From contig NZ_JBHUIO010000005.1 in the NCBI RefSeq assembly GCF_042682745.1, forward strand, positions 496,001 through 560,000: a stretch of DNA of 64,000 bases. The letters are read 5' to 3'. Position numbers and translations under genes: made by a program. Position 1 is the first letter of the stretch; the number at the start of each line of letters is the position of its first letter. Source of the DNA: Tumebacillus_A lipolyticus. GTDB lineage: Bacteria > Bacillota > Bacilli > Tumebacillales > Tumebacillaceae. The notes beneath the pieces were generated by a model. The model ran no database searches and was not told the DNA's origin. It saw only the letters and a program-made list of their open reading frames with translations. Positions 33,579 to 41,807 of this stretch are shown piece by piece.

Positions 33579-35300
33579 TCAGCTCAGAGTCGCTTCCTGC
33601 TCCGTGTGCTGCAGCTGCCAGAGCATGGAGCTCGGCTCCGCCTGCAGCGCCTCGCGAGCGCCATGCTCGACCACCTGCCCGTCCGCTAAGATCAGCACCT
33701 CATCGACCAGCTGAAGCGTCTCCAGCCGATGGGCGATCACGATCGCCGTCCTGCCCTGCAGCAGCTTGCGCACCGCCCGCTCGATCAAGCGCTCCGTCGC
33801 CGGATCAAGCCGCGAGGACGCCTCATCTAAGATCACCAGCCCTGGATTGCGCAAGAACACGCGAGCAAACGAGAGCAACTGCGCCTGGCCTGCCGACAGC
33901 CCGCCGCCCGACTCAAGCAGCGTATCCAACCCATTCGGCAATCGGGAGAGCCATTCGCCCAGCCCGAGCTCCGTCAGCACTTCCACAATCTGCTCGTCCG
34001 CCACGCTCGCATCGAAAAGCGTCGCATTCTCCCGCACCGTCCCGCGAAACAGCCGCACCTCCTGCGTCACCATGCCGACCTGCTGGCGAAGCTTTGCCAG
34101 CGGCACCTCTCGCACGTCCAGCCCCCCGATCTGCACCCGACCGCGCTTCGGATCGTGCAAGCGGAGCAGCAGGCGGGTCAGCGACGTCTTGCCGCTGCCG
34201 GTGCGCCCGAGCACACCGAGCACCTTCCCCGGCTGCAGCGCAAACGACACATCGCGCAAGACGGGCGTCTCTCCATAGCCAAACTCCACCTGTTCAAACG
34301 AGACGGAGAGCATCCCGCTCGGCAGATCGCACCGCCCCTGATCCACCTCTTTGCTCTGCACCCCGAGCAGTTCGCCCACGCGCTTGACACTGGCAGCCGC
34401 CTTCTGAAAATCTTGCAGTTCCTCGGTGATCTGATCGAGCGGCCCGCGGACGAGCTCAATATAGGCGAACATCAGGTAGAACGTCCCCAGCGTGATCGTC
34501 CCCGCCTTGAACAGAACGCTCCCCAGCACGAACACGATCAGATAGCCGACCGCAAACAGCGCGACCGTCATCGGCCACAGGGCGCGACCGCGGACATAGG
34601 CGGTCCGCTCTTTGGTGAACAGCCCGTACATCTGCGCAAAAAACTGGCGCAGCACATGCTGACCCGCTCCGTTCGCCTTGATCTCCTCCAGGCCGTTCAA
34701 CCGCTCCCCGACAAACCCATGAAACTCTGCGCTGCTCTGCCGCGCGGCCATCCAGTGCGGCACCGCGATCTCACGGACGCGATTGAGCACCCACAGCGCG
34801 CCGCCGACAAACAGCAGAAACGCCAATCCCGCCCACAGGTCGACCGTAAACATCACCGCCACCATCCCGACGAGCAGCAGCACGTTGCCGGCCACATGCA
34901 ACACAAACCGCGAGAAAAAGTTGGCCAGCGCCGTCACATCACCATCGACGCGCTCCATCATCTCGCCTGACGTCTTCTGCTGATGCCACCCCATGTGAAG
35001 CTTGAGCCCGTGTGCAAACAGCAGGCTGCGCAGCCGGTTGGTCGCCGACCAGCCGATCTGCTCCGACGCGTAGGTGCCGAGCAGTTGCACCGCCTGTTTG
35101 ACGATCATCAGCAGCAAATACATCGCGCCCGCCATGTAGAGCGCAGAAAGCGCTCCGCCTGCGCTCGCCTGATCGATATACTCCCGCAACAGCAGGGGGC
35201 TTCCGATCTGGATCAACGCACCTCCGATCAGCAAACAAAAAAGAAATGCCACCCGCCCTTTTTGAGCGGATAGCCCCTGTTTTAACAAAGTGCGATACAT
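33579..35300 (-). CDS. ABC exporter half-transporter, canonical Walker B
   Basis: 573 residues with six membrane helices and an ATPase domain. Walker A is GRTGSGKTSLT, Walker B LVILDEASSRLD with the catalytic glutamate present, and the H-loop AHRLETL. Its signature motif is LSAGQ, not LSGGQ, and it would face the partner's degenerate site. This complements the neighbouring half-transporter, whose signature is intact. ATG at 35300 with GGGGGGAGA upstream. The 68 extra codons before it lack a ribosome binding site. The gap to the next gene is 100 bases. Exported substrate unknown. Confidence 0.88.
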   Translation of the reverse strand: MYRTLLKQGLSAQKGRVAFLFCLLIGGALIQIGSPLLLREYIDQASAGGALSALYMAGAMYLLLMIVKQAVQLLGTYASEQIGWSATNRLRSLLFAHGLKLHMGWHQQKTSGEMMERVDGDVTALANFFSRFVLHVAGNVLLLVGMVAVMFTVDLWAGLAFLLFVGGALWVLNRVREIAVPHWMAARQSSAEFHGFVGERLNGLEEIKANGAGQHVLRQFFAQMYGLFTKERTAYVRGRALWPMTVALFAVGYLIVFVLGSVLFKAGTITLGTFYLMFAYIELVRGPLDQITEELQDFQKAAASVKRVGELLGVQSKEVDQGRCDLPSGMLSVSFEQVEFGYGETPVLRDVSFALQPGKVLGVLGRTGSGKTSLTRLLLRLHDPKRGRVQIGGLDVREVPLAKLRQQVGMVTQEVRLFRGTVRENATLFDASVADEQIVEVLTELGLGEWLSRLPNGLDTLLESGGGLSAGQAQLLSFARVFLRNPGLVILDEASSRLDPATERLIERAVRKLLQGRTAIVIAHRLETLQLVDEVLILADGQVVEHGAREALQAEPSSMLWQLQHTEQEATLS

Positions 35301-35470
35301 GCGATCTCCCCCCTTTTTACTTCCCTCCATCCTAAACGGATCTGTGCAGGGGAAAAAGGGCAGAAGTTCTGGTGCTCCGCTTTCCCCTTTTCTGATCATC
35401 GCCCGTCCGCGCACTGGCACTCGCCGGAAAAAAGGAGTAAGATTTTCAAAAATGAGAAGGAGCTGTGCAG

Positions 35471-37255
35471 ATGCAACTTGCCGATCATTATATCCGCCTC
35501 GCACAGAAGACTCCGGTCGGTCAGCAGCTGCCGATTCCCCTCGAAGAGGTGGCGAACATCCTCTGCTGCACAGCTCGCAACGCCAAGCTGGTGCTCAAAA
35601 AGCTCGCCGAGCACAACTGGGTGCACTGGCAGCCTGGGCGCGGACGCGGCAACAGATCGCTGCTTACCTTGCAGATTGCGCCTGACGACCTGCTCTACTC
35701 GCTCGCCATCGAGCTGGTTCAAAAAGGGGATCTGCCTGCGGCCAGCGCGTTGGTAGAATCGTACCGCGACGATTTTCCCGCCCTGCCGAGCCGGTTTCAA
35801 ACATGGCTCAGCTCCCATTTCGGCTACCATGTGGAAGCGCGAGAGGGGAGAGCGGTCGACACGCTGCGCATCACGCACTCGCGCCCGCTGTTCCAGCTCG
35901 ACCCCGCGCATGCGTGGTTGCGCTCCGAATGGCATCTGGTCAAACATCTCTTCGACACGCTGGTCACCTACGACGCATCGACCGCCACCATCTGTCCTCA
36001 TCTCGCCCATGACTGGGAGGTGAGCGCAGATGCGACCGAATACACGTTCTTTCTGCGCAAAGGGGTGCTCTTTCACAACGGCACCCAGCTGACCGCAGAC
36101 GATGTCGCCTTCACCTTGCATCGCCTGCAGACAGACTCGCTGTACGCATGGATGTTTGCCGATCTGGAGGAAATCACTGTGCACAGCGAGCAGATCCTCC
36201 ATCTGAAACTGCGGGCGCCCAACCATCTCTTTCTGCACATCTTAAGCGACCCGCGAGCGGCGGTCCTCCCGCAGGAGTATTTCACCGAGATCGGTGCCGA
36301 TTTTGCCCGCCTGCCCGTCGGCAGCGGGCCGTTTAAAATCGTCCGCAACGACGAGGCGATGCTCGTGCTGCAAGCGTTTGCTCCCTATTTCCGCGAGCGC
36401 CCCTTCCTCGACCGCATCGAAATCTGGGTGTTGCCAGACCTCGACCTGCCCGCATCGAGTAACGAGTATGACATTCGCTACACCGGCGGCGCCGCCAACT
36501 GGAACACCATCCACCAGGTGGAGCGATCGTTTCAGCTGCTGACGATGAACCTGAACAAGCCGGGGCCGCTGCAGCATCCGGCCTTCCGCGAAGCTCTCAC
36601 CCTCCTGCTGGACAGGCGACAGATGATCTCCGACCTCGGCGGCGCTCGCTTCGCTCTGGCCAGCCGCTTCGACCAGAGCTTGGAGGACACGGCGGAGGAG
36701 ATCGCACCTCCCGACCGCCCGCTCATTACCGCCCTGCTCGCCGAAAGCGGCTATGATGGCCGGACGCTATCTCTCATCACCATGCCGGACGAAGATCACC
36801 GCGAAGACTGCGTCTGGATGCAGCAGAGGTGCCAAGAGTTCGGGATCGACCTGCAGTTCAAGCTGTTGGATGCGCGAGAGATGATCCGTTCGGAGCGCAT
36901 CGGCGAGGCGGACATGTGCTTGGACGGCGCCACCGTCATCGACCATCTGGAGCTGTCCTACCTCGACCTGCTGCGGACTCCGAGCTTCTTCATCTATCCT
37001 CACCTCAGCAAGCAACTGCGCCAGCTCACCGCCGAGACGATCTCCGCACTGCTGCAGATCGCAAGCGGTGAGGAGCGTCACCGGCGCTTGCAAGCGCTGG
37101 AATCTGAGCTGCTTGAGCAAAAGGTGATCTTGCCGCTCTATCGCAATCGGATCACGATCAGCACCCCCCGATTTCTGCACGGTGTCTCCCTCAACTCACA
37201 AGGATGGGTGGACTATCGCCAGCTCTGGTTTAAGAAAAAAGACCTTCACTCTTAG
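35471..37255 (+). CDS. SgrR-like transcriptional regulator with solute-binding domain
   Basis: 594 residues. The N-terminal winged helix-turn-helix of the SgrR_N type (about 1-110) begins with QLADHYIRLAQKTP and includes VANILCCTARNAKLVLKKL. A large SBP_bac_5-like ligand domain follows (about 150-580), recognised by WEVSADATEYTFFLRKGVLFHNG. No signal peptide is present, so it acts in the cytoplasm. B. subtilis and E. coli relatives respond to sugar phosphates or other small ligands. It is divergent from the ABC exporter, a common arrangement for a local regulator. ATG at 35471 with AAGGAG 8 bases upstream. Confidence 0.85.
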   Translation: MQLADHYIRLAQKTPVGQQLPIPLEEVANILCCTARNAKLVLKKLAEHNWVHWQPGRGRGNRSLLTLQIAPDDLLYSLAIELVQKGDLPAASALVESYRDDFPALPSRFQTWLSSHFGYHVEAREGRAVDTLRITHSRPLFQLDPAHAWLRSEWHLVKHLFDTLVTYDASTATICPHLAHDWEVSADATEYTFFLRKGVLFHNGTQLTADDVAFTLHRLQTDSLYAWMFADLEEITVHSEQILHLKLRAPNHLFLHILSDPRAAVLPQEYFTEIGADFARLPVGSGPFKIVRNDEAMLVLQAFAPYFRERPFLDRIEIWVLPDLDLPASSNEYDIRYTGGAANWNTIHQVERSFQLLTMNLNKPGPLQHPAFREALTLLLDRRQMISDLGGARFALASRFDQSLEDTAEEIAPPDRPLITALLAESGYDGRTLSLITMPDEDHREDCVWMQQRCQEFGIDLQFKLLDAREMIRSERIGEADMCLDGATVIDHLELSYLDLLRTPSFFIYPHLSKQLRQLTAETISALLQIASGEERHRRLQALESELLEQKVILPLYRNRITISTPRFLHGVSLNSQGWVDYRQLWFKKKDLHS

Positions 37256-37272
37256 TGTGAAGGTCTTTTTTT
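37235..37272 (+). terminator. Terminator overlapping the SgrR-like stop codon
   Basis: AAGACCTTCAC pairs with GTGAAGGTCTT, followed by TTTTT. The TAG stop codon lies in the loop. Confidence 0.85.
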
Positions 37273-37565
37273 CATCTCAGATTTAATTAAATGCGAAATT
37301 TCCGAGGAATTTTCATAAATAATCTTGCTTCTTACACACCCAATAATCAATAATGTAAGAATAGAGAATAAAATTCTGTATACATACTCAAACAGATTAA
37401 CCAGACAATCAACTACAATTCTATTCAACACTATCAGCACAAGATGACGACAAGAGAATTAGTATCTCTGATTTCAATACCCTCAGTCCTAATATTTAAT
37501 TAACGCTTCGATTTGATAACGGGTTAACGGAGATTCAAGAATAAGCGATACAGGAGTTGTTTGAT
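37273..37565. other. AT-rich intergenic region with an operator-like inverted repeat
   Basis: About 290 bases, much more AT-rich than the surroundings, upstream of the FAD oxidase operon. The only clear element is an imperfect palindrome at 37295-37314 (GAAATTTCC-GA-GGAATTTTC). I see no gene and cannot fix a promoter. Confidence 0.5.
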
Positions 37566-38936
37566 TTGACCTTCATAGAAGCGCTGAGGACGATCTTGCC
37601 CAAGCAAGAGCAGGTGTCGGTGAACACAACCGTTCTGGAACATCACAGCAAGGACGTCACGTCCTATCACCCCGGAGTCACGCCTGACGCTGTCGTCTTC
37701 CCCTCGACTACTGAAGAGGTTAGCCGCGTGCTCCACTACGCGAACCAGAATGGGATTCCGGTCGTTCCCTTCGGCATCGGCTCGTCGGTCGAAGGACAAG
37801 TCGTGCCGGTCAAAGGCGGAATCTCGATGGATTTGACACAGATGAACGCTGTGTTGGAGGTTCGCCCTGAAGATTTTCTGGTGCGCGTCCAGCCTGGCGT
37901 CACCCGCATGCAACTGAACCAACACCTCAAAGAATACGGGCTGTTCTTCCCGGTCGACCCTGGCGCTGACGCCACGCTTGGCGGGATGGCAGCTACCAAC
38001 GCATCGGGCACGACTGCCGTTCGCTTTGGCACGATGCGCGACAACGTGCTCGGGCTTACTGTCGTCACCGCAGACGGCTCGATCATCCACACAGGGGGCA
38101 TGGCCTCCAAGTCCTCTGCCGGCTACAACCTGACCGGGCTGTTCGTCGGATCGGAAGGCACGCTCGGCACTTTCACCGAGCTGATCCTGCGCGTCTACGG
38201 CATCCCCGAGCACGTGCTGGCTGTGCGAGCCGTCTTCCCCGATGTGGGGACAGCCACCCATGCGGCGATGGGCATGATGATGTGCGGCCTGACGCTCGAT
38301 CGGGTGGAGCTGGTCGATGAACACACCGTCAAAGTGGTCAACGCGTTTAAAGAGACAGACTTCTCAGAAGCGCCGACACTCTTTCTCGAATTTAGCGGCA
38401 GCCGTTCGACTGTCGACAGCTCCTTTATGCTCGCCAAGGAGATCTTGACCGAGGAGGGGTGCACCGAGCTTGAGTTCGACACCGATCAAGCGGTGCGCAC
38501 GCGGCTCTGGGCAGCGCGCCACGATGCGGCATTCGCCTTTTCGGCGAGCCAGCCTGGCAAGAAGCTGATGACCACCGACGTGTGCGTCCCCCTGTCGGTG
38601 CTCTCCGATGCGATCGTCGAAGCGCGCCGCCTGATCGACGAAAACGGCCTCGATGGCGCGATCTTGGGACATGTTGGCGATGGCAACTATCACGCGGTGC
38701 TCGTCGTCGATCCGGAAGATGAGACAGACATGAACCGAGCGAGCCATGTCAACGCCGAGATCGTCCGCTTCGCCCTCGAACGCGGTGGCACTTGCACCGG
38801 CGAGCATGGCATCGGGCTTGGGAAAGCGAAATATCTGACGAACGAACATGGTGAGTCTGCCGTTCTGCTGATGCGCGCGATTAAGAGCGTGTTCGACCCG
38901 AACGATATTTTAAACCCAGGTAAAATTTTTCTATAA
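37566..38936 (+). CDS. FAD-linked 2-hydroxyacid oxidase/dehydrogenase, GlcD/LDH type
   Basis: 456 residues. An FAD-binding PCMH-type domain (about 35-215) has FGIGSSVEGQ, GGMAATNASGT and AGYNLTGLFVGSEGTLG. The C-terminal FAD-oxidase domain has GHVGDGNYH, GEHGIGLGK and NPGKIF. Relatives oxidise glycolate, D-lactate or other D-2-hydroxyacids to 2-oxoacids. In this operon a substrate such as hydroxyphenyllactate or hydroxymandelate is possible but unproved. The TTG at 37566 is chosen because AGGAG lies 9 bases upstream. The first TTG (37557) directly abuts that site. Confidence 0.85.
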   Translation: MTFIEALRTILPKQEQVSVNTTVLEHHSKDVTSYHPGVTPDAVVFPSTTEEVSRVLHYANQNGIPVVPFGIGSSVEGQVVPVKGGISMDLTQMNAVLEVRPEDFLVRVQPGVTRMQLNQHLKEYGLFFPVDPGADATLGGMAATNASGTTAVRFGTMRDNVLGLTVVTADGSIIHTGGMASKSSAGYNLTGLFVGSEGTLGTFTELILRVYGIPEHVLAVRAVFPDVGTATHAAMGMMMCGLTLDRVELVDEHTVKVVNAFKETDFSEAPTLFLEFSGSRSTVDSSFMLAKEILTEEGCTELEFDTDQAVRTRLWAARHDAAFAFSASQPGKKLMTTDVCVPLSVLSDAIVEARRLIDENGLDGAILGHVGDGNYHAVLVVDPEDETDMNRASHVNAEIVRFALERGGTCTGEHGIGLGKAKYLTNEHGESAVLLMRAIKSVFDPNDILNPGKIFL

Positions 38937-38969
38937 ACAACGATCATCTACTGAAGGAGGATGAAACGC

Positions 38970-40088
38970 ATGATCACCCAACAGAAACAGTCTTTGGAAG
39001 CGAAGCACGACATTTTGCCAGTCGAGGACATCGACTACCTTGAGGTCTACTCCGGCAATGCGAAACAGGCTGTCTTTTACTATTGCAAGCTGTTCGGCAT
39101 GAAGGTGACCGCCTATAAAGGGCTGGAGACCGGATGCCGCGACCGCGTGTCCTACGTGGTCGAAAAAGGGGACATCCGCTTTGTGATCACCGGCACCTTC
39201 ACCCCCGACCATCCGATCGCCAAATTTGTGAACAAGCATGGCGATGCGGTCAAAGACATCGCCCTGCGCGTGCAAAACGTGGAGGAGACCTACCGTAAAG
39301 CGGTGGAGCGCGGCGGGATTCCGATCTGCGAACCGTTTGAAGAGACGGACGAGTTCGGCTTGGTCAAAAAAGCGGTGATCGGCACGTTTGGCGATACGGT
39401 GCACACGCTGATCGAACGCTCCGAATATCAAGGCGCTTTCCTGCCCGGCTTCCAACCGGTCGAAGAAGAGGAGCCGGCGATCGACACGGCGATCACCCGC
39501 ATCGACCACCTGGCGATCAACGTGGAGAAGATGGACGAGTGGACCGACTATTACGAGCGCGTTTTCGGCTTTACGCTGATCAAAGAGTTTAAGAAAGATG
39601 ATGTCTCCTCCGACTCCTCCTCGCTGATGACCAAGGCGCTGCGCAACGGCAACCATCGGATCAAGCTGCCGATCGTCGAACCGGCGCCCGGGAAGAAGAA
39701 GTCGCAAGTGCAGGAGTTTATCGACTACAACCTCGGCGCGGGCGTTCAGCACGTAGCGCTGGAGACGGACAACATTTTGCAGGCGGTGGAAAACCTGCAG
39801 CAAAACGGCATCCGCTTCCTGTACACGCCAGACGCGTACTATGAGCTGCTCCCCAACCGAGTCGGATCGATCGAGGAGCCGATCGACGAGCTGAACCGCT
39901 TGAACATCCTCGTCGATCGCGATGATGAAGGCTATCTGTTGCAAATCTTCTCGCAGCCGATGCAAGATCGTCCGACGATGTTCTTTGAGATCATCCAGCG
40001 CAAAGGATCGAACGGGTTTGGCAACGGCAACATCCGCGCCTTGTTTGAGGCGGTCGAACGCGAACAGGAGAAGCGCGGCAACCTATAA
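38970..40088 (+). CDS. hppD: 4-Hydroxyphenylpyruvate dioxygenase family enzyme
   Basis: 372 residues with two vicinal-oxygen-chelate domains. The Fe(II) ligands are visible: His180 in RIDHLAINV, His261 in GVQHVALETD and Glu340 in MFFEIIQRKG. The C-terminus GFGNGNIRALFEAVEREQEKRGNL (in two parts, GFGNGN and EREQEKRGNL) matches HPPD closely. HPPD converts 4-hydroxyphenylpyruvate to homogentisate. Hydroxymandelate synthase uses the same fold, and the NRPS context makes that alternative worth testing. ATG at 38970 with AAGGAGG 9 bases upstream. An ATG at 38961 touches the ribosome binding site. Confidence 0.88.
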   Translation: MITQQKQSLEAKHDILPVEDIDYLEVYSGNAKQAVFYYCKLFGMKVTAYKGLETGCRDRVSYVVEKGDIRFVITGTFTPDHPIAKFVNKHGDAVKDIALRVQNVEETYRKAVERGGIPICEPFEETDEFGLVKKAVIGTFGDTVHTLIERSEYQGAFLPGFQPVEEEEPAIDTAITRIDHLAINVEKMDEWTDYYERVFGFTLIKEFKKDDVSSDSSSLMTKALRNGNHRIKLPIVEPAPGKKKSQVQEFIDYNLGAGVQHVALETDNILQAVENLQQNGIRFLYTPDAYYELLPNRVGSIEEPIDELNRLNILVDRDDEGYLLQIFSQPMQDRPTMFFEIIQRKGSNGFGNGNIRALFEAVEREQEKRGNL

Positions 40089-40112
40089 GCACCCAGAGGA
40101 GATGAACTGATC

Positions 40113-41324
40113 ATGACAACGACCAAGAATGGTACCACGCTTCGCCTTGCGAATTGGGCCCAGCAGGCAGCGCCCTCTCCGATGCAGGACATGCTCGCGC
40201 TCACCGCGCGTCCGGGCCTGATCTCGTTTGGCCTCGGACTGCCCAACCAAGAGCTGTTCCCGCGCGAGGCGTTCGCCGAAATGTCGGGAAAAGTTTTGCG
40301 GGAGAAGCCGAGCAGCTTGCAGTACGGGCCCGCATCGATTGCGCACACCCTCAAATCATCGATCGTCGAGCTGATGAAGCGGCGCGGCATCACCTGCACA
40401 GCCGAGCAGATCTTTTTGACCACCGGCGCGCAGCAGGGGATCAACATTTTGGCACGCCTTTTGCTGGAGCCGGGCGGTCAGGTGCTGACCGAGGAGATCA
40501 CCTACACCGGGTTTCTGCAAGTATTAGAGCCGTTCGCACCGGAGCTGCTCACCGTCCCGACCGACCCGCAGACCGGGATGGATGTGGACGCGGTGGAGAA
40601 GCTGCTCGCGTCTGGCAAGCGCCCCGCCTGCATCTATTGCATCACCGACGGGCACAACCCGCTCGGCGCGTCGATGAGCATGGAGAAGCGCGAGAAGCTG
40701 GCACAGCTCGCTCGCACGTACGGAGTGCCGGTGATCGAGGATGATCCCTATGGCTTCCTCTCCTACGAAGATGTCTCGCTTCCGCCGCTCAAAGCGCTGG
40801 AGAGCGAGTGGGTGTTCTATGTCGGCTCCTTCTCCAAGATTCTCGCACCGGGCGTGCGCATCGGCTGGATGATCGTGCCGGAAGAGCTGATGGACAAGCT
40901 GTCGATCGTCAAAGAGTCGTATGACATCAACACGGCCAACTGGAGCCAGCATTCTGTCGCCGCCTACATGGAAGCGGGGTTGCTCACCGGCCATCTTGAG
41001 CTGTTGCGCCGCGAATACGGGGCGCGCCGCGACACGATGTTGCAGGCGATCGCCGAACACTTCCCGGCAGAGTGCCAAGTGGAGAAACCTTCGAACGGCA
41101 TGTTCATCTGGGCGCGGTTGCCCGAGTTTGTCGATGTGCCCACACTGCTGCGCGATGCGGTCGAGCAAAAGGGCGTCGCCTTCTTCCCCGGCCAAGCGTT
41201 CGCGACAGAAGGAAGCGAGATGGGCAAGCATGCGATGCGCCTCAACTTCTCCAATGCCACGCATGAGCAGATCCAACAGGGCATTCGCGGCATCGGCGAG
41301 CTGATCGAGAAACAGCGCGGCTGA
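40113..41324 (+). CDS. PLP-dependent aminotransferase, class I/II (aromatic or 2-aminoadipate type)
   Basis: 403 residues. The PLP lysine is in VGSFSKILAPGVRIGW, with ITDGHNPLG and IEDDPYG as cofactor-binding segments. It groups with the aminotransferase domain family that includes LysN, MocR-related enzymes and HpgT. It most likely interconverts tyrosine and 4-hydroxyphenylpyruvate, supplying the dioxygenase encoded 24 bases upstream. Transamination of 4-hydroxyphenylglyoxylate would be the alternative if the dioxygenase makes hydroxymandelate. GAGGAG lies 11 bases before the ATG. Confidence 0.85.
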   Translation: MTTTKNGTTLRLANWAQQAAPSPMQDMLALTARPGLISFGLGLPNQELFPREAFAEMSGKVLREKPSSLQYGPASIAHTLKSSIVELMKRRGITCTAEQIFLTTGAQQGINILARLLLEPGGQVLTEEITYTGFLQVLEPFAPELLTVPTDPQTGMDVDAVEKLLASGKRPACIYCITDGHNPLGASMSMEKREKLAQLARTYGVPVIEDDPYGFLSYEDVSLPPLKALESEWVFYVGSFSKILAPGVRIGWMIVPEELMDKLSIVKESYDINTANWSQHSVAAYMEAGLLTGHLELLRREYGARRDTMLQAIAEHFPAECQVEKPSNGMFIWARLPEFVDVPTLLRDAVEQKGVAFFPGQAFATEGSEMGKHAMRLNFSNATHEQIQQGIRGIGELIEKQRG

Positions 41325-41340
41325 TGTCGGGTATAGAAAG

Positions 41341-41379
41341 AGCGAAGAGCGAGGGCTTCCCCTCGCTCTTCGCTTTTTT
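41341..41379 (+). terminator. Terminator of the HPPD operon
   Basis: AGCGAAGAGCGAGGG pairs with CCCTCGCTCTTCGCT around CTTC (15-bp perfect stem), followed by TTTTT. Confidence 0.9.
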
Positions 41380-41471
41380 GATGATCGACTTATGATTGGC
41401 GAGATGAGAACAACATTGTAGATTCAGCACGCATCAATTCATGTATCACATGATACGGAAGGAGCCCGGTC

Positions 41472-41726
41472 ATGAAAAAACCTCTCTGGACTTATGGGGT
41501 GCTTATCGGGATCTACATCGTCTGTCTCCTCTATATGAAATTGACGTTGCGCGAGATGGATATGATGTACCTTTATTTTGCCCTAATGATCGGCGTACCG
41601 TTTTTTTTCGGCTATCTGCTGCTGATCATCGCCCGCTATCGATATAGTCGGGATGGACTGCTCGCCGTCTGGATGATCCTCCTCTTCCTTGGCGCGCTCT
41701 GCATCACCCTGCTCTCAATGTTCTGA
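41472..41726 (+). CDS. Small membrane protein of unknown function
   Basis: 84 residues with three hydrophobic segments (about 8-24, 32-52 and 62-83) and a positively charged N-terminus (MKKPLW). No family recognised. AAGGAG lies 8 bases before the ATG, and the gene has its own downstream terminator, so it is probably real. It lies between the HPPD operon and the convergent NRPS gene. An immunity or transport-accessory role is only a guess. Confidence 0.7.
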   Translation: MKKPLWTYGVLIGIYIVCLLYMKLTLREMDMMYLYFALMIGVPFFFGYLLLIIARYRYSRDGLLAVWMILLFLGALCITLLSMF

Positions 41727-41750
41727 TTTACTCCCCGTCAGATTTGCTCA

Positions 41751-41785
41751 AAAAAGCCAGCTCTCTTCGTTCAGAGAGCTGGCTT
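41751..41785. terminator. Bidirectional terminator between the small membrane protein and the NRPS
   Basis: AAGCCAGCTCTC pairs with GAGAGCTGGCTT around 8 bases. The minus-strand side is followed by TTTTTTGAGC, the plus side by CTTCATTTTT. It serves both convergent genes. Confidence 0.8.
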
Positions 41786-41807
41786 CTTCATTTTTGATCC
41801 GGCTGGA

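Noticed and set aside
38970..40088. Naming the dioxygenase a hydroxymandelate synthase
   Set aside because: The C-terminal GFGxGN...EREQEKRGNL segment is that of HPPD. Context alone is not enough, so the alternative is given only as a finding.
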